DNA of 64,000 nucleotides. Origin: Mya arenaria. Lineage: Eukaryota > Mollusca > Bivalvia > Myida > Myidae. Shown one piece after another: positions 27,290-40,821 of the stretch. The notes under the pieces were generated by a model, which was not told the DNA's origin, searched no databases, and was given only the letters and a program-made list of their open reading frames with translations. The stretch spans positions 12,389,700 to 12,453,699 of the forward strand of contig NC_069130.1 of the NCBI RefSeq assembly GCF_026914265.1. The letters run 5' to 3'. Numbering within the stretch: position 1 is the first letter of the stretch; each line of letters opens with the position of its first letter. The translations under genes were made by a program, and so were the position numbers.

Positions 27290-27430
27290 TTGAAATATAT
27301 ATTCGCCATATCATTTGTTAGTACACATGTATTTAAAATCGGCATCATTTCTACTTTGTTAACGCACAGATATGTTCGCCATATCATTTGAAAGTATTTA
27401 AAACTGGCATTATTTCTACTTTGTTAACGC
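27290..27430 (+). repeat. Two copies of the 62-bp ATATTCGCCATATCATTT unit
   Basis: The words ATATTCGCCATATCATTTG, TTTAAAATCGGCAT and ACTTTGTTAACGCA occur twice. The same unit is amplified to about seven copies after copy 2 (42.34-42.80 kb) and is single after copies 3 and 4. It sits in the predicted 3' UTR. Confidence 0.85.
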
Positions 27431-27434
27431 AAAT

Positions 27435-27492
27435 TTATACAAACGCGCTTATTTATGTATTTGTTGTTACACTTTTTCAAAATAAAATAAAA
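27435..27492 (+). promoter_or_regulatory. bZIP copy 1: AU-rich element and poly(A) signal
   Basis: CTTATTTATGTATTTG is followed by AAAATAAAATAAAA, giving ATTTA pentamers then AATAAA, about 750 bp past the stop. The same order recurs after the other copies. AU-rich 3' UTRs are characteristic of short-lived immediate-early mRNAs such as FOS and ATF3. Confidence 0.6.
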
Positions 27493-27555
27493 AATACACA
27501 CCATAGAGTGTTATTTTTTATATAAACGACCAACATTTGCTTACTGATATTTTAA

Positions 27556-27895
27556 AGCTGCACTCTCACAGATTGAACGTTTTGACAACTTTTTGATTTT
27601 TTTTCTTGGAACGAGGCAATTCTTGTGACAATGCATGGAAACCAGTTATAAATGACTGCTGGCGAAAAAATAGATCGCAGATTTTTATATTTAAGGTCAA
27701 AAATTGATGTTTTGTGCATTTTTTTTTAAACCACCATTAAACATTAGTTTTCGAACGGAAATATGAAAATCTGCTATCTGGTCTTTTGTCAGCAGTCTTA
27801 TATCACTGGTTTGCTGATATTTACGCAAAAAATTGCTCATTCCAAGACAAAAAATAAAAAAGTTGTGAAAACTGTAAATCTGTGAGAGTGCAGCT
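27556..27895. mobile_element. TTAA-targeting MITE, 340 bp
   Basis: The ends AGCTGCACTCTCACAGATT and AATCTGTGAGAGTGCAGCT are inverted copies, flanked by TTAA on both sides. TTAA targets are typical of piggyBac and Kolobok transposons. Relatives occur at 57175-57527 (whole) and 49069-49427 (damaged). It is absent at the same place after copy 2. Confidence 0.93.
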
Positions 27896-28039
27896 TTAAG
27901 TCCTATTTTCACTTTGTTTGGGTGGAATATTTTGCTCATTTATGAGAACAGCTGTATTAAATTCTGCACGAGCGGAGGATTTAATACATGTTGTGTTCTT
28001 GTGGGAGTGAGTTGTTTAAATTAATTTATTTTACAACGA

Positions 28040-28245
28040 ATTTGAAACAAGTTATTACAACGTTATATTAATCACTCTCGTGCGAGAGTGTGGTCTTGAT
28101 ATGTGTGGGAAACCGGAGATCCGGAGGAAATTTGTCTAACAAGGGTGACCACAAACCAAACTCACATGCGCCCATGCTGGCAATCGAACCAGGATTGCTT
28201 ACGTGAGAAGCGAGTGTGCTAACTACATCACTAACCGGACAACCT
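28040..28245 (-). mobile_element. tRNA-derived SINE in the copy 1 3' flank
   Basis: The minus strand has TAGTGATGTAGTTAGCAC (A-box-like) and GGTTCGATTGC (B box), then a body with CCTCCGGATCTCCGGTTTCC. The same insertion with the same flanks is found at 43080-43275 after copy 2, so it was carried along by the duplication. Confidence 0.72.
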
Positions 28246-28276
28246 AGCTAACCTAGACCTCCATTATTACATGTTA

Positions 28277-29245
28277 CCTGTAGCTACACGCCGTGTACGT
28301 GAACTTATACCTGTAGCTACACGCCGTGTCACTGACGTGAAATTATACCTGTAGCCACACGCCGTGAACGTGAAATTATACCTGTAGCTACACGCCGTGT
28401 ACGTGAACTTATACCTGTAGCTACACGCCGTGTCACTGACGTGAAATTATACCTGCCACACGCCGTGAACGTGAACTTATACCTGTAGTTACACGCCTTG
28501 TCACTGACGTGAAATTATACCTGTAGCTACACGCCGTGTAACTGACGTGAAATTATACCTGTAGCTACACGCCGTGTCACTGACGTGAAATTATGCCTGT
28601 AGCTACACGCCGTGTCACTAACGTGAAATTATGCCTGTAGCTACACGCCGTGTCACTGACGTGAAATTATGCCTGTAGCTACATGCCGTGTCACTGACGT
28701 GAAATTATGCCTGTAGCTACACGCCTTGTCACTGACGTGAAATTATACCTGTAGCTACACCCCGTGTCACTGACGTTTAACTATGCCTGTAGCTACACGC
28801 CTTGTCACTGACATGAAATTATACCTGTAGCTACACGCCTTGTCACTGACGTGAAATTATACCTGTAGCTACACGCCGTGTCACTGACGTGAACTTATAC
28901 CTGTAGCTACACGCCGTGTACATGAACTTATACCTGTAGCTACACGCCGTGTACGTGAAATAATACCTGTAGCTACACGACGTGTACTTGAAATAATACC
29001 CGTGAAGGTACATGACGTGTACGTGAACTTATACCTGTAGCTACACGTCTTGTACGTTAACTTATGCCTTAAGGTGCACGCCATGTACGTGAACTTATAC
29101 TAATAGTTTCACTACGTATACGTGAATTTATACCTGTAGGTACACGACATATACGTGTACTTATACCAGTAGTAACACGCCGAGTCATGACGTGAACTTA
29201 TACCTGTAGGTACACCACATACACGTGAACTTATACGTATGTAGC
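28277..29245. repeat. Minisatellite array 2, mixed 33- and 38-bp units, about 26 copies
   Basis: The 38-bp variant adds CACTGACGTGAAATT to the common TACACGCCGTG...CTGTAGC frame. TGACGTGA is one base from the ATF/CREB site TGACGTCA. Its unit order closely matches array 3. Confidence 0.96.
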
Positions 29246-29379
29246 TACAGGAACTTGAATGTGAAGCTAAAACATAAAAAGGCATCAAGAGGAGTACAGT
29301 ACATGACATAAATCGTTCCTGCGCAAGCTCATAACGAAAACTATTGGCCCTTATCGCCCATGTTTGTTTCAGACACTAC

Positions 29380-29818
29380 TATTTCATATTCAAGGTTAGT
29401 AACTCCGGTATGTATCAGGTATGATACAATTTTGATTTTGTCCCCTAGGCCATTGAACATCGTGATCTGATATAAATGGCACCTGTAAAAAGTAGGACGT
29501 TTCAAGTAATTGTGAAATAGGTCCTCGTTATTTCATCAACGTTAATACAAAATTATTAAACAGGCTTAGAAGCATGTTCAAATTAATCACATAATTAAGT
29601 TAATCTCATAGTCACGTTCTCATTAATCAAATGAATGGGGATCATTTTACCAAGCATATGATGAAATATAAATTGGGAACCCAGTAAAATAGTTTTACAT
29701 CAGTCATATATATATATATATGACTGATGTAAAACTATTTTATATATATGAGTGTGCTTTTCTAAACAACTAGATGCTACTGTTAAGTAGGATTTCTCAT
29801 ATAGGTTCTGAAATATTC

Positions 29819-29858
<40 letters not shown>

Positions 29859-29904
29859 TTAATAATTTTTATTATAATAAAACGTTCCGGTTGCCACTCA
29901 TTTC
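29380..29904 (+). pseudogene. Orphan 5' flank of a bZIP copy (no coding exons follow)
   Basis: The block from the GGTATGATACAATTTTG word, TATAAAT (29471-29477), to the AAT microsatellite and TTGCCACTCATTTCT is nearly the same as 34060-34555 in front of copy 2. It then stops at the LTR fragment. The donor site of the untranslated exon is not conserved here. This is a truncated duplicate. Confidence 0.75.
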
Positions 29905-32900
29905 TGTTATGTTATGAAGAACGACTGCATGTGTTCTAACTATTTATTATTGATACATATGATATTGGTGAGCATGGTACAGCTCTGACTGCTAGAGATA
30001 AACTGACCGCCTGTGTTGGCTGGCTGGCCTTATCATACAAGGTGAACTATAAATAGCGGGAGGAATTAATTCATTGCCGTATAATGTTACATCTCCCTTC
30101 TTTACAAACAAAAGATATTATCAATAAATATAAATGTGATTTGATATCAAATTATTTATATTTATTTATAGAGGAAAAAGAGAAGGAGTTATTCAATGTT
30201 AGGGTTATAATAGCAGGATTTGAATTTCATCGGAAATTTATTAAAGGTTGTCAGACTAATTTAAACATTAAACAACTAATTTAGATAAGTGATTCAATCA
30301 GTTTACAAGCGAAATGAACATCACATGGATTCAATTACTTTTGGTTTTACGGCCCTTCCTGACCTGGTCACGTACAGATTGTGATTGATACATGGAGAGG
30401 AAGTACTGCCAATTAGAGGGCTTTCCGAATCTTTGATGTCAGACTGGGTAGGTGTTTGACCTAAAGGCATTTCCTGTATTTCTGGCTCTGCAAATTGACC
30501 ATGGCAGGGCTCATTGGTCTTTAATAGATCCCGCCTATTTCATGTGTACATAGACCCATCTGGGCACTGAACAGTGTATGATCTTTCATTTAACTTGTCA
30601 ACTACAGTGGCTGGTCTCCAAGTTTTATTTAATTGTTGGATCATTGTATTTTCTCCATATGTTAAGGGCTCTAGTGACCTTGCTTGTCTGTCATAATATT
30701 TCTTCCCCTTCTGTTTGCTACCTTGAATACCCTGCCTGACTAAATTAGGAGATATCACCTTGGGCATCAGATTTTCCTTAGATGTTGGGAGGATAGAGCG
30801 CAATTGTCTGCCCATGTTTAACTGCGCAGGGGAATACCCTGACTCAAGAGGGGTGGTCCGGTATTCTAATATGCCAATAAAAGGATCACGCCCAGCGTCC
30901 TTAGCCTTTGTAAGGAGTTTCTTACAAACTGACACATATTTCTCAGCTAGACCGTTTGATTGACTGTGATAGGGACTAATTGTCTGGTGATTGAAATCCC
31001 ATTCTTTTGCAAAATCAGCGAACTCCTGAGAGATATAACAGGGACCACCATCAGATATAACCTTCTCACTAATTCCCCATCTGGCCATTATGCCTTTCAT
31101 TCTGTTTATGACCGTGGTGCTTTTCATATTGGGCAATTCCTTGACCTCAAAATACCTGCTATAGTAATCCACTATCAGAAGATAGTTCCTGTTTTCCCAG
31201 GTGAATAGATCAGTGCCTATAATTTGCCATGGATAATCAGGAATCTCAAGGGGAATTAATGGTTCTTTTGGGTTTGAGTTTCTGTGTTTTATACATGTGT
31301 TGCATTTTAACACGAGATTGGTAATATCAGCCGATATTCCTGGCCAAAACATAACATCCCGGGCCCTTCTGAGACATTTCTCAACTCCCATGTGACCTGT
31401 GTGAATGAGTTCAAGCATCTGAGACTGCATTGATTTGGGGATGATTATTTTATTTCCTTTCATGACTAACCCATCAATAGAAGTTAACTCATCACGGAAA
31501 TTCCAGAAGGGCAGGGCAATATCTGGGACGGACACATTTTTCTAGAGGTTGGCCAACCTTGAAGTATAGTCTGTTTCAACAATACTGAAGTCTCATCTTG
31601 ACTTGTTTTGTCCTTCAATTCATTCAATTTTCTGTCAGATACAGGTAAATGAGAGATAACCATATGTACCTGCATGTCCATGCCTTGTGACAATTCAGGG
31701 AACGTTTCATTTAGAAAGTTCCTGCTCAGTGTGTCTGCAACTGGTACTTGTTTGGATGGATAATGTTTGATGTCAAGATCATATTTCTGTAGCTGTAGTA
31801 GCATACGCTGCAATCGTGCAGGAGCTGTGTTTATTGATTTTTTGAAAATAGAAACTAACGGCAAATGATCAGTTTGCACGTTGACTTTGTGACCATAAAC
31901 AAAATGGTGGAACCGCTTGCAGCCGAACAAAATAGCAAACATTTCCTTCTCAATTTGTGCGTAATTGACCTCAGTTTGTGTGAGTGATTTTGATGCATAT
32001 GCAAGTGGCTTCCCGTCTTGCATTATTGTTGCTCCGAGACCAAACTTGGAGGCATCAACTTGAAATGTTAATGGCTTGCTTTTGTCATAATAGGATAAAA
32101 CCTGATTCGGGTCTGTGATGATTTGTTTCATTTTGTCAAATGCATCACTTTGTGCAGTTTCCCAACAGAATTCAACTTCTTTAGACAGTAATTGTCTCAG
32201 AGGGGCTGTTACATCTGCCAAGTTTGGGGCAAATCTAGACAGATAGTTTATCATACCTAATATGGTTTCAAGTTCTGATTTATTTTTGGGTGGCTTCATT
32301 TTCTGTATAGCCTCTGTCTTTGAGGTTGATTTTTTCAAACCATCTGATGTGAGAATGTGACCAAAGTAGTCTACTTCTGATACCCCGACCTCGAGTTTGG
32401 TTTCGTTAAAACGAATTCCTTCATCATGAGACCTCTTTAGGACTGCTCTAAGATTGGAGTCATGTTCCTCTCTAGATGACCCATACACTAGTATGTCATC
32501 CACGATGACAGCTACGCCACTTAGACCTTCAAGACAAGCATCAATCTTTTGCACAAAAAGATCACCGCCTGACTTCAGACCAAAGGGAACTCGGACATAT
32601 CGGTACCTTCCATATAAGGTGTTAAAACATGTAAGGAACGATGACTCTCTCTCAAGTTTCAATGCCCAATAACCACTCCTAGCATCAAGCTTTGTGAAGT
32701 ACTTTGCGCCTGAAAGCTGAGACAATATATCATCCAGAGTTCTTAAAGGGTAGTGTGGACGTTGAATGGCCTTATTTAAGTCACGCGGATCCAGACATAT
32801 ACGAATTTTGCCATTGGCTTTTTCGGCAACGACCATTGAACTAACCCAGTCAGTGGGTTCATTGACCTTTTCGATGACACCTAATGACTCCATGCGGAGT

Positions 32901-33012
32901 AACTCATCCTTGACTTTTTCTTGTAATGCTATAGGGACCTTTCTTGGGGGATGCACCACAGGCTGGACAGTGGGATCAATGTGAATCTTACATTCACCGG
33001 CTAGCAGACCAA
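29905..33012 (-). mobile_element. Ty3/Gypsy LTR retrotransposon fragment (fossil)
   Basis: Minus-strand pol parts of Ty3/Gypsy type: reverse transcriptase and RNase H (32959-31484), then integrase with zinc-binding head and catalytic core (31535-30540), then a purine-rich tract and one short LTR (about 30091-29905, TGTAACA...). The order RT-RNase H-integrase is the Gypsy order. The element is broken: the 5' part including gag and the 5' LTR is absent, and there are about one or two internal breaks. Long open stretches suggest a fairly recent copy, but a single LTR gives no age estimate. It lies exactly between two near-identical duplicated blocks. Confidence 0.9.
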
Positions 33013-33945
33013 TGCCGTGAACGTGAAATTATACCTGTAGCTACACGACGTGTACGTGAACTTATACCTGTTGCTACACGCCGTGTCACTGACGTGAAAT
33101 TATACCTGCCACACGCCGTGAACGTGAACTTATACCTGTAGTTACACGCCTTGTCACTGACGTGAAATTATACCTGTAGCTACACGCCGTGTAACTGACG
33201 TGAAATTATGCCTGTAGCTACACGCCGTGTCACCGACGTGAAATTATGCCTGTAGCTACACGCCGTGTCACTGACGTGAAATTATGCCTGTAGCTACACG
33301 CCGTGTCACTGACGTGAAATTATGCCTGTAGCTACACGCCGTGTCACTGACGTAAAATTATGCCTGTAGCTACACGCCGTGTCACTGACGTGAAATTATG
33401 CCTGTAGCTACACGCCTTGTCACTGACGTGAAATTATACCTGTAGCTACACGCCGTGTCACTGACGTTTAACTATGCCTGAAGCTACACGCCTTGTCACT
33501 GACATGAAATTATACCTGTAGCTACACGCCTTGTCACTGACGTGAAATTATACCTGTAGCTACACGCCTTGTCACTGACGTGAACTTATACCTGTAGCTA
33601 CACGCCGTGTACATGAACTTATACCTGTAGCTTCACGCCGTGTACGTGAAATAATACCTGTAGCTACACGACGTGTACTTGAAATAATACCCGTGAAGGT
33701 ACATGACGTGTACGTGAACTTATACCTGTAGCTACACGTCTTGTACGTTAACGTATGCCTTTAGGTGCACGCCATGTACGTGAACTTATACTAATAGTTT
33801 CACTACGTATACGTGAATTTATACCTGTAGGTACACGACATATACGTGTACTTATACCAGTAGTAACACGCCGAGTCATGACGTGAACTTATACCTGTAG
33901 GTACACCACATACACGTGAACTTATACGTATGTAGCTACAGGAAC
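33013..33945. repeat. Minisatellite array 3, mixed 33- and 38-bp units
   Basis: Starts abruptly at the edge of the retroelement fragment. It matches array 2 unit by unit over most of its length, including the diverged final units, which proves a block duplication rather than independent growth. Confidence 0.96.
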
Positions 33946-34161
33946 TTGAATGTGAAGCTAAAACATAAAAAGGCATCAAGAGGAGTACAGTACATGACAC
34001 AAATCGTGCCTGCGCAAGCTCATAACGAAAACTATTGGCCCTTATCGCCCATGTTTGATTCAGACACTACTATTTCATATTCAAGGTTAGTAACTCCGGT
34101 ATGTATCAGGTATGATACAATTTTGATTTTGTCCCCTAGGCCATTGAACATCGTGATCTGA

Positions 34162-34243
34162 TATAAATAGCACCTGTAAAAAGTAGGACGTTTCAAGTAA
34201 TTGTGAAATAGGTCCTCGTTATTTCATCAACGTTAATACAAAG
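34162..34243 (+). promoter_or_regulatory. bZIP copy 2: TATA box and untranslated first exon
   Basis: TATAAAT lies at 34162-34168 and a CAAAG|GTAATA donor follows at 34243. The same elements precede copy 1 and the orphan flank. The transcription start is inferred at about 30 nt past the TATA box. Confidence 0.5.
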
Positions 34244-36949
34244 GTAATAAACAGTCTTAGAAGCACGTTCAAATTAATCACATAATTAAGTTAATCTCAT
34301 AGTCACGTTCTCATTAATAAAATGAATGGGGATCATTTTACCAAGCATATGATGAAATATAAATTGGGAACCCAGTAAAATAGTTTTACATCAGTCATTT
34401 ATATATATGAGTGTGCTTTTCTAAACAACTAGATGCTACTGTTAAGTAGGATTTCTCATATAGGTTCTGAAATATTCTATAATAATAATAACAATAATAA
34501 TAATAATTTTTATTATAATTATTATAATAAAACGTTCCGGTTGCCACTCATTTCTTACAGTTATATTTTGATATTTAGAAAAACAATTGCTCATGTCTAA
34601 TTTTACAGCTGTTTTCTTTCAGCTCAACGATGCAGTACAAACGGCAGAATTCCAAAATAAACGTTTACGTTACAATGGAAGAACAGCATACGCAAGTTGT
34701 CCCGTCAGTGGTACCCACCGTTGTTAGTGGATTATTTGATAATTCGGAGTCAGATGAAAACACTGACTATTTGACGTCAGATAATGTTGGACATTGCAGC
34801 ACAAAAAAGCAATTGACATCAGATCTGACGAAAGTTCTGTGAAAAGTGACGGAAAATACTTCAATTATAATGGTGCGTGTGGATATACAAATACAAGTTA
34901 TACTTCTGACGTCATTTTGTCAGATTCGAACAGTGAGGACGTTGATGACGTCTCGCGACGCCAGCTTCAAGAAAACGGATTGACGCCGTTTATAAAAGAG
35001 GAACTGAAATATTCCATTCAGACAAAACGGCTAAAGGAGGGAAAGCAGGAATTGAAAGTGGAATTTAGTCCTCCACCGGAAGATGTGGTATGCATTTGTG
35101 TCTTTCGGAACACCTCAGCAATTTTCCATCGAAAACAACCTCGGATGTATATGGCCGCTTTATAATGTCAGAATTCTTTACATTTAACTATATACGCTGG
35201 AGTTGTTCGCGTATTGATTTCACGGTTGAAGTTAATCCGAAGGACTTTACTATGGGGAATTTTAATTTTGTAGGCAATTATACACTTCACTGACAATCAA
35301 TTTAAACTTAGTAAAACAAAATGCACGTAAAACAGGTTATTCTTAATTTAAACTATTATTTAAAAATATACTACTTATAATGCTACATATACCGGTATAC
35401 ATCCGAGGTTGTTTTCAATGGGAAATAGCAGAGGAGTTCCGAGTGGTATTTCTGTCAAATTGAGCAAAATTAATTGACCACCATGAGTTCATTTTTTTGC
35501 GATTCAGATATTGTACATAGTCTCTAATCTATTTTTCTTTGAGAATTTTGCAATATCAACAATCTTTATTTAAAACCCCCAAAACGCACCACATCAACTG
35601 TCGACTTACGAACAGTTTTGACCTATATTGTACAATTCATCTATACATAATTATGACAACAAATACAAAACGAAAAATTCGATTTTTCCCATTTTCTAGT
35701 CTTAATATGTGAATTCCGTATGTCAGTCGTTTCCGGATTGGTATTTTTTTCAACATTTTAACAAGGGTTCCGCGTAGAAACGTGGAAAATCATAAAGTAT
35801 TTGAAATCAAGTTGAAATGCTTCGACTTCTTTAAACAAACATTAAAATGTAAAGAAGTTCTTCAGATTTATAAGCAAAATGTAAACAATTTGAACTACTA
35901 TCTTTCATAGAGTAAGCGGAAATTTCGATGTAAACTTGTAATAGGATTAAAAACGTTTAATTTATACCCAATACAAATGCATTCTCTTAAACTAACCCGA
36001 ATGTTGTTACAGCTTACACCGGAAGAGGAAGAGTGTGTGGTAAAACGGCGCGTGCAGAATAGATTGGCCGCACGCCGCTTCAGGGACAAATAGTGAGGGT
36101 CTTTTTGGGGGATATTTCATAGAATTGCACTATTAATTCTAGAAATGAGCCACTTTGTATGGTGATAGTATGAGGTCTTGCGGATATTTTGCAAGCCAGA
36201 CCCCAAGCGTCAGATCGAGGGTTCTCCCATAATCCAAGATGGCCGCCAAGATGGCCGCCGATTATTTGCCATTTGGGTGACTTTGATTATTTATGAAATT
36301 AGTGCCGTCATTATACTTTATTCAAACAAAATTTTATTAAATCCTATTTGTTATAAGTTAGTTATTAAAATGTGATAGTTTTCTAAATAATCATAAGTCG
36401 AGGTCAAGGTCAAAATCAAGGTCAAATTAAAAAAAAGTAAAAAAAAAATGATTTCACCACGAATAAGCACTGGTATTGAAGCAATGTGATGAAAAAAGGT
36501 GAACAATGTTTATATATTGAAAGCCCAATTTATGTTGTTTCATTGTATGATGCTTATGATATTCTAGTTGGTAACCATGACAACCAAATATGGTTTCTAA
36601 GGTGACTATCATTTTCCCTGTGGAGACAAAATTTCGGTTTATTCTAGTTTTGTCCTCTTTACTGGTCCTTGATATTAACATTAATCTGAAAACTCAAGTA
36701 ATAAATAAAGATAAAGTATTAAGATCAATTTACATGACAGATTAATATTTGTTTAATTGTCTATTTAAGCTAAGATAATGGGTAAGAATGGCCGACTGTA
36801 AGTATGTAAGTATGCGAAAATATCTAAAATCAATCAATAAAACACAAAGATATGATTTGTTTTAGAAATGTGGAACATAAAGCATGTTTTTCTTAATAGA
36901 TGCATTTAAATATCAAACTATTTTATAGTATACAATAGTAAAGAAGACA

Positions 36950-39568
36950 GTGTCTTACTTAAATCCCGGCCAGATACCAGTAATGGCGGCAGATCAACCA
37001 TTATTTGCCCTTGCTAAACAAATTCAGTGGACATGGCCAAATGATTTTGATGAGGAAATGTTTGTTGTGATGTTTGGTGGTCTCCATATTGAATTAGCAG
37101 CCTTGAAAACAATCGGGGATTTACTTCAAGACAGTGGATGGAGTTCTGTACTCACACAAGCAAATATTGCTACACCTGGCACTGCAGATTCATTTTTAAA
37201 GGCAACAAACATTTCTAGGACCAGACATGCACACCAAGTGACATCAGCTGCCCTGTATGTACTCATGAAGCAACAGTATGATGAATATGTTGAAGCTACA
37301 AAAGATGAAATAGGCCCCGAAATGAGTCTTGAAATGTGGGTTGATGTACGACAGAATGAAAGTCCCATGTTTTTGTTCTGGGCATTGATCTTAACTCTAG
37401 AACTTACAAGTTTCACCTTCATTCGCTCGCTTAGAGAAGGAAACTATCAATTATATGTGAACTCTCTGATAGAAATAGTGTATGGTTCTTTGCACTTGAT
37501 CACAATAATTATGCCCGCTGGATTCCAGTACATATCAAGGACATGTTACTTCTCAAGAAGAATGTTCCTGTGGTTGCAACTGAATTTGAAAAGGGACATT
37601 TTTGTTTGAAGAAGACAGCAAGGAGATTTTCTGCACTTCCACTGGATCAGGCACATGAACAAAACAATAAATTGATAAAAGATGATGGTGGGGCAGTTGG
37701 TTTAACAGAAAACCCGGCACAGTTATTACGTTGGATGTTATGTGGTCCTGAATTAGCCAGGCTTATTCATAAATATGAAGATTCCAACAGTATTTCTGCA
37801 GCTCAGATGAGCAATAAACATCATGAACAAACAAGAAGTATTCAAGTCACGTTTCAGCAACAAGTGAGTGAGTTGGTATCTGTAATACATGACCTCGGGA
37901 ACCCATTTGCTGAAAAATCAAATGATTTGTTAGTTCTTGACACAAGAGATATCGCTGATCAATCTGTGGCTGAAAGCATCAAAACTGTAACAGAATTAGG
38001 CAAAGCTCAATACAATACATACGTACGTGAAAGACTTGAATCACAAGTAAAATCAGTGGCTGATACAATTAAACAAAACAGTAGACGTTCAGTACGAAAA
38101 GCAACAAAACAGAAGCTTGAGGTTTCATCGCTGAAAGAGAACTGTGCCCTCTTTTCGCGGCTGTATGTGTCATGTCAGGTTCGGAAAGGTGATCTTAGTG
38201 AGTTTTTTGCACATGAAAACAGTAGCCACCCTCCTTCGCTGTCACAGTTTGGTGAATTACCCACTGGAAAAAAGTCTGATCTGATGCCATGTCTAGAAAA
38301 CTACTGTCCTGAAACAACTTCTGATAAGCCAACAGTTGATGCTGTGTTGATTGATGGAGCTGCCATTATCAGTATGTTAAAACCACAGAAATGCAACACA
38401 TTTCAGGAATATGCTGCTAATGTGTTCTTGCCTTACATCCAAAGGCAATTAACAAATACATGTAGAGTTGATATTATCTGGGACAGATACATTTCAAACA
38501 GTTTGAAAGAAGGGCAAAACAAAAACGAGGACTTGGTGCTCGTAGAAGGGTATTGGCCGAAACAATGATTCCAACAAGTTGGGAAGCATTCCTAAGAAAT
38601 GACGATAACAAGAATGAGTTATTCGATTTCTTGCAACTGAATGCAGCCACATGCCTGTTTTGTGTGAAAAATGTGTCCTTTCCACACATAGAGATGACGT
38701 TGTCGGAACAACAATACCAAATAAACATCTCATAGCACCATGCACACATGAAGAGGCAGACACCAGGCTGCTACTTCATGCTGCTCATGTTGGCAAGTCT
38801 GAAATGAGCAAGGCAATGATTAAAACAGTTGACACTGATGTTGTCGTCACAGCTGCATGAATGTTCAGCAAATGTGAATTGGATGAGTTATGGGTTGAAT
38901 TTGGTGTTGTAAAATCCCTGAGATATATACCAATTCATACTATGGTATTAAATATTGAAGAAGAAATGGCCCAAGCTCTTCCAGCATTCCATGCTTTTAC
39001 TGGTTGTGACCAGGTGTCTGCATTTGGTGGCAAAGGGAAGCGGACAGCATGGAACACATTATTGTTAATTCCTGATGCAATTCAGGCATTTAAAGTGTTA
39101 AGCAACACCCCCGATGATGAGCAAATCAATGTGTGTATGCCGATAATTGAACGATTTGTAGTTCTCATGTATGACAGATCAAGTATATGTGAAACAACTA
39201 ATAGTGCCCGTCAAGAACTCTTCACACAGAAAGCTCGCTCCATCGATTTGATACCACCCACATCTGATGCCCTGTACCAACATACACAACGGGCGGTATA
39301 CCAGGCCGGCTTCTGTTGGGGACAATCCCTAAGTCCATCGCCAACACTACCTTCCCCAGCTTCGCATGGTTGGACAAAGAAAGAAGACCCCAATTCAACA
39401 TGGCAACCAGTGTGGTTAACACTCTCACCAGCAGCAAAGTCATGTATGGAGCTTCTGAAGTGTGGATGTGACAGGGACAAGGGCTGTCGTGGGCGATGCA
39501 AATGTGTGAAGGCTAATCTTCCATGTACAGCCTTGTGTAAATGCACTGGGCTTTGTGATAGACTGTAA
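36950..39568 (+). pseudogene. Decayed transposon protein with FEN-like and CXC-like motifs
   Basis: Long frames 36950-37609, 37543-38568 and 38651-39568 belong to one protein, interrupted by at least two frame shifts and one in-frame TGA (38858-38860). Motifs in order: FSALPLDQAHEQNN, VDAVLIDGAAII, EEADTRLLLHA, DTDVVV, FHAFTGCDQVSAFGGKGK, and a Cys-rich end (CKCVKANLPCTALCKC) resembling a tesmin/TSO1 CXC motif. IDG, EEAD, DTD and GCD...GKGK follow the order and rough spacing of the acidic residues and helix-hairpin-helix of FEN1/XPG nucleases. No DDE triad is obvious to me. Function is inference. Confidence 0.7.
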
Positions 39569-39796
39569 ATTTATTTTAAATGTGTAATTTCACAAGTAGA
39601 GTTTTACAGTAAACTAAAGTGTAGCTATTGCATAACTTTGTGTATCATATTATGTCTTTATTGAGTAAGCTTGGTTTACCATACCCATAATTTATAAAAA
39701 CTTGTCCTCTGTAGTAAATGCAACCAGTGTGGCTGCTTTACACGATCTACTTATGGTATTGCTTATGATATTTCCCTGAATAATAAAGTTATAGAA

Positions 39797-39905
<109 letters not shown>

Positions 39906-40821
39906 ATATACATTGTTTACAGCAGAAACATAGTTTGTAATATATTATGCAAAACAAACTTATAGTACAACATTATGACATTAACATACTTCGATTTATT
40001 ATGTTATATCGTATATTTTTCGTATTTTTTATTGGTTGACCTTAATATGACCTTGACCCTGACCTTGAATTGTCCTTAAGTGTTTTATTCTAAAGCCTAC
40101 TTCTACTAACAACAGATTACTGTTTATTGGATTTGTGTATAGCTGATACTTACCTAGAAATAAGCTTATCTATCTAAATAACTATAAATGGCGGCCATCT
40201 TGGCGGCCATCTTGGATTTTGGGGGACCCCTTGATCTGTCGCTTGGGGTCTGGCTTGAAAAATATTCGCAATACCTCATACCATCACCATGCAAAGCAGC
40301 TAAATTTTAGAATTAATAGTGCAATTATTTCCAAAAAGACCCTCACTAAAACAGAAAGACAGAGCCCACACTTTGCAGAAGGTAAATTTGATAAACAATA
40401 AATTATTTTTTTTTTTTCTAATTATTTATAAACATACATTTTGGTATTACCGGTACTTACAATAAAATATTGACTTTATAAAAGAATGTTCATTTATTTT
40501 CGCATTACATCTGCTTTGACTGTAGCGTATTGACCTGGGAGTACTGCTACTTCAAAACCGTAGGGCTAAAAGTGTTTGCTTTTTAAGCGGTAGAAAAGCC
40601 TTAACATTAAACATATTTTAAATAGCAACATAAATCAACATGTCAATGAGCTGGTTTGGAACAAGAACCTTTTCATGCCTAGTTTTCGATATTATCGGAA
40701 TGCTTCCAGGAAAATAGGACTGGTGTTTGTATTTGTTGAAAATCACGTTGAAGCGTTCATTCAGGGAAAACCCTTATCAATCCTTAATTTAAATAGTGCT
40801 CAAATATCAAAGGTTTGTCGT

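Noticed and set aside
32454-32984. Plus-strand frames opposite the retroelement pol
   Set aside because: They are shadows of the minus-strand reverse transcriptase region.
28277-33945. CRISPR-like appearance of regular repeats
   Set aside because: Units are directly adjacent with no unique spacers, and the genome is eukaryotic.
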